A DNA stretch of 58,297 nucleotides from assembly GCA_025355245.1 (NCBI GenBank), contig JANXZZ010000171.1, positions 1 through 58,297 on the forward strand, given 5' to 3'. The DNA is from Pseudomonadota bacterium (GTDB lineage Bacteria > Pseudomonadota > Gammaproteobacteria > Steroidobacterales > Steroidobacteraceae). Positions 56,895 through 58,297 of this stretch are shown here, in pieces. The notes under the pieces were generated by a model, which made no database searches, was not told the DNA's origin, and worked only from the letters and a program-made list of their open reading frames with translations. Both the position numbers and the translations under genes were made by a program. Within the stretch, counting starts at the first letter, position 1. Each line of letters opens with the position of its first letter.

Positions 56895-57037
56895 ACCGCC
56901 CGCCGCGGCCGTCGGGGCTGCCTGCCGCCCCGCAAACTGTGCTCTGCGTCACGGACAGCGATCCGTTCGGCGCCCCATGGCTTCAGGGATTGCCCGAATC
57001 GTTCGATAACAAGGCAGGTTCGGGAGGGAGTCACCGG

Positions 57038-58297
57038 TTGATCGCCCGTAGCGTCGCTGCCGTCAAAATGAAAGGCCTGTCGGTCGGCGGCCGGCTGCTC
57101 CTTATAAACGGACTCTTGCAGGTGGCGCTCGTCATCGTCAGCGTCATCGCCTGGACGGCCCTGAGTGCGCAGAGCGAGTCCATGGGCGATCTTGCCCGCA
57201 TCAGCAAGGCCGCTCGCTACCATCAGGACGCGGACATGCTGCACGCCTCGCTGCGTGCCGACGTCAATCGCGCCCTCGCCGGCGCTCAGCTGGGCGCGGA
57301 CGAGCAGCGCGACCTGCAGAAGTCGCTCGATGAAACGGCGCTCGATTTCAGGAAGGACCTGCAGACCCTCGAACGCATCGACCTGAGCCCCGAGCTCACC
57401 GAGAGCGAGCAAAAGGTCCGGCGCCTCGCCGAGGCGTTCCTGATAAAGGCCCTCGACACCGGTCGCGTGGCGCTGCGCGACCCGAAGGCGGCACAACTTC
57501 TGTTGCCGGGATTCGACGAGGCGATTGACGCGCTGCGCCAGTCGATGGATGCACAGACCGCACTCTTCTCGCAGCGCATCGTTGCCGCCAACAACAACGC
57601 GGCCGATGCAGCCGCGACGGCCAAGCGCTGGATCCTGTCCGCGTTCATCGTCACGACGCTCGTGGTGGGCTGCCTGGTGGCACTCGTGTCCGCCTCGATC
57701 CGCGGCTCGGTGCGCCGCGTGCGCGACGTCGCGCATGCAATGGCGGCGGGCGATCTCAAAGTGCGCAGCAGCTCGACGAGCGCCGATGAGATCGGCCAGC
57801 TGGCGCGAGCGCTCAACTCGATGGCCGAGCACTTGAGCGGAATGATCGATCAGCTGCGGGCCGACGCCGATCGCGACGCCTTCGGTACACAGCTCGTCGA
57901 GGCACTCGAGATGTCCGACACCGAGGACGAGGTCCACGCGGCGATCTCGAGGGCGATGCTCGCGATCGCACCCGAAATGCCGATGGAACTTCTGGTCGCC
58001 GACTCGAGCCGTGCGCATCTCGAGTGCGCCACCGCGCATCCGACCGCAGGCAGCCCCGGCTGCGGCGTCGAATCGCCCTTCAGCTGCGTCGCGGTGCGGC
58101 GCGGCAACCCGGTTTCTTTCCCTGACAGCGACGCGCTCAACGCCTGCTCGCGGCTCCGCGGGCGCTCCTGTGGTCGCGTTTCGGCCGTGTGCGTGCCGGT
58201 CAGCTTCATGGGCCGCTCACTCGGCGTACTGCACACGATCGCGGCCGTGGGCGCTGAGCCCTCGAAGCTGCAGCTCTCGCACCTCACCACGCTCGGC
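57038..58297 (+). CDS. membrane sensor with HAMP and GAF domains (3' end outside window)
   Basis: Open from a TTG at 57038, 7 bp after GGGAGGGAG (57022-57030), to the right edge; the first ATG at 57068 is 37 bp from that site. The visible 420 residues contain an N-terminal TM helix (LLLINGLLQVALVIVSVIAW), a periplasmic helical domain to about 185, a second TM helix (WILSAFIVTTLVVGCLVALV), HAMP (VRRVRDVAHAMAAGDLKVRS), and a GAF domain rich in cysteine (GCGVESPFSCVAVRRG, LNACSRLRGRSC, VSAVCVPVSFMGRSLGVLH). The output domain is outside; GGDEF is common after this kind of GAF. Confidence 0.8.
   Translation, partial: MIARSVAAVKMKGLSVGGRLLLINGLLQVALVIVSVIAWTALSAQSESMGDLARISKAARYHQDADMLHASLRADVNRALAGAQLGADEQRDLQKSLDETALDFRKDLQTLERIDLSPELTESEQKVRRLAEAFLIKALDTGRVALRDPKAAQLLLPGFDEAIDALRQSMDAQTALFSQRIVAANNNAADAAATAKRWILSAFIVTTLVVGCLVALVSASIRGSVRRVRDVAHAMAAGDLKVRSSSTSADEIGQLARALNSMAEHLSGMIDQLRADADRDAFGTQLVEALEMSDTEDEVHAAISRAMLAIAPEMPMELLVADSSRAHLECATAHPTAGSPGCGVESPFSCVAVRRGNPVSFPDSDALNACSRLRGRSCGRVSAVCVPVSFMGRSLGVLHTIAAVGAEPSKLQLSHLTTLG

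Overview
This is a high-GC proteobacterial chromosome segment of about 58 kb. It is densely coded with short intergenic gaps and uses GTG and TTG starts freely. YaeQ, UrcA, GFA and YceI family proteins, a heterotetrameric sarcosine oxidase and a protocatechuate 4,5-cleavage pathway together fit a beta- or gammaproteobacterium with a soil or freshwater lifestyle. The sequence alone does not fix the genus. I see no tRNA, rRNA, CRISPR array, intact insertion sequence or prophage.

Layout. 0-3.5 kb: a truncated APC permease, an L-lactate permease and a small lipoprotein. 3.6-7.5 kb: a beta-CASP metallo-beta-lactamase protein coupled to a LOG-type lysine-decarboxylase-like protein, then a HAD phosphatase and a YiiD-type thioesterase. 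7.5-15.8 kb: two exported amidohydrolases, a Gly/Tyr-rich exported protein, MmcQ/YjbR and YaeQ proteins, a patatin phospholipase and an alpha/beta hydrolase damaged by two frameshifts. 15.7-20.8 kb is partly a gene graveyard: truncated amidohydrolase and SDR pieces meeting 5' end to 5' end, a livK-livF deletion chimera, and a mosaic of aldo/keto reductase, FAD-oxidase and extradiol-dioxygenase fragments. Intact YceI, ketopantoate-reductase-like and FAH-family genes lie among them.

20.8-31.2 kb is the biological core. A compact minus-strand operon, ligK-ligU-(DUF1932 dehydrogenase)-ligJ-ligI-ligA-ligB-ligC, has a divergent LysR regulator with two N-terminal HTH domains. Next come an AraC regulator and a divergent pobA. 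Together these genes encode the whole route from 4-hydroxybenzoate through protocatechuate and 2-pyrone-4,6-dicarboxylate to pyruvate plus oxaloacetate. A likely aromatic-acid:H+ symporter (AAHS/PcaK type) lies 7.5 kb beyond pobA. 31.2-39.9 kb: glycolate oxidase glcDEF, an aldo/keto reductase, an FAH-family pseudogene killed by in-frame stops, a Bcr/CflA exporter and the AAHS transporter.

39.9-50.9 kb: two divergent operons. One encodes a dimethylglycine/sarcosine-dehydrogenase-like flavoprotein, an MFS carrier, an aminotransferase and a ureohydrolase. The other encodes heterotetrameric sarcosine oxidase, soxBDAG. Together they suggest catabolism of N-methylated or guanidino compounds. 50.9-58.3 kb: outer-membrane and envelope proteins (beta-barrel protein, UrcA, GFA), then a di-haem cytochrome-like protein divergent from a SCO-porin-PstS-like-sensor gene row that runs off the right edge.

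Functions are inferred from motifs read by eye; no database search was possible.
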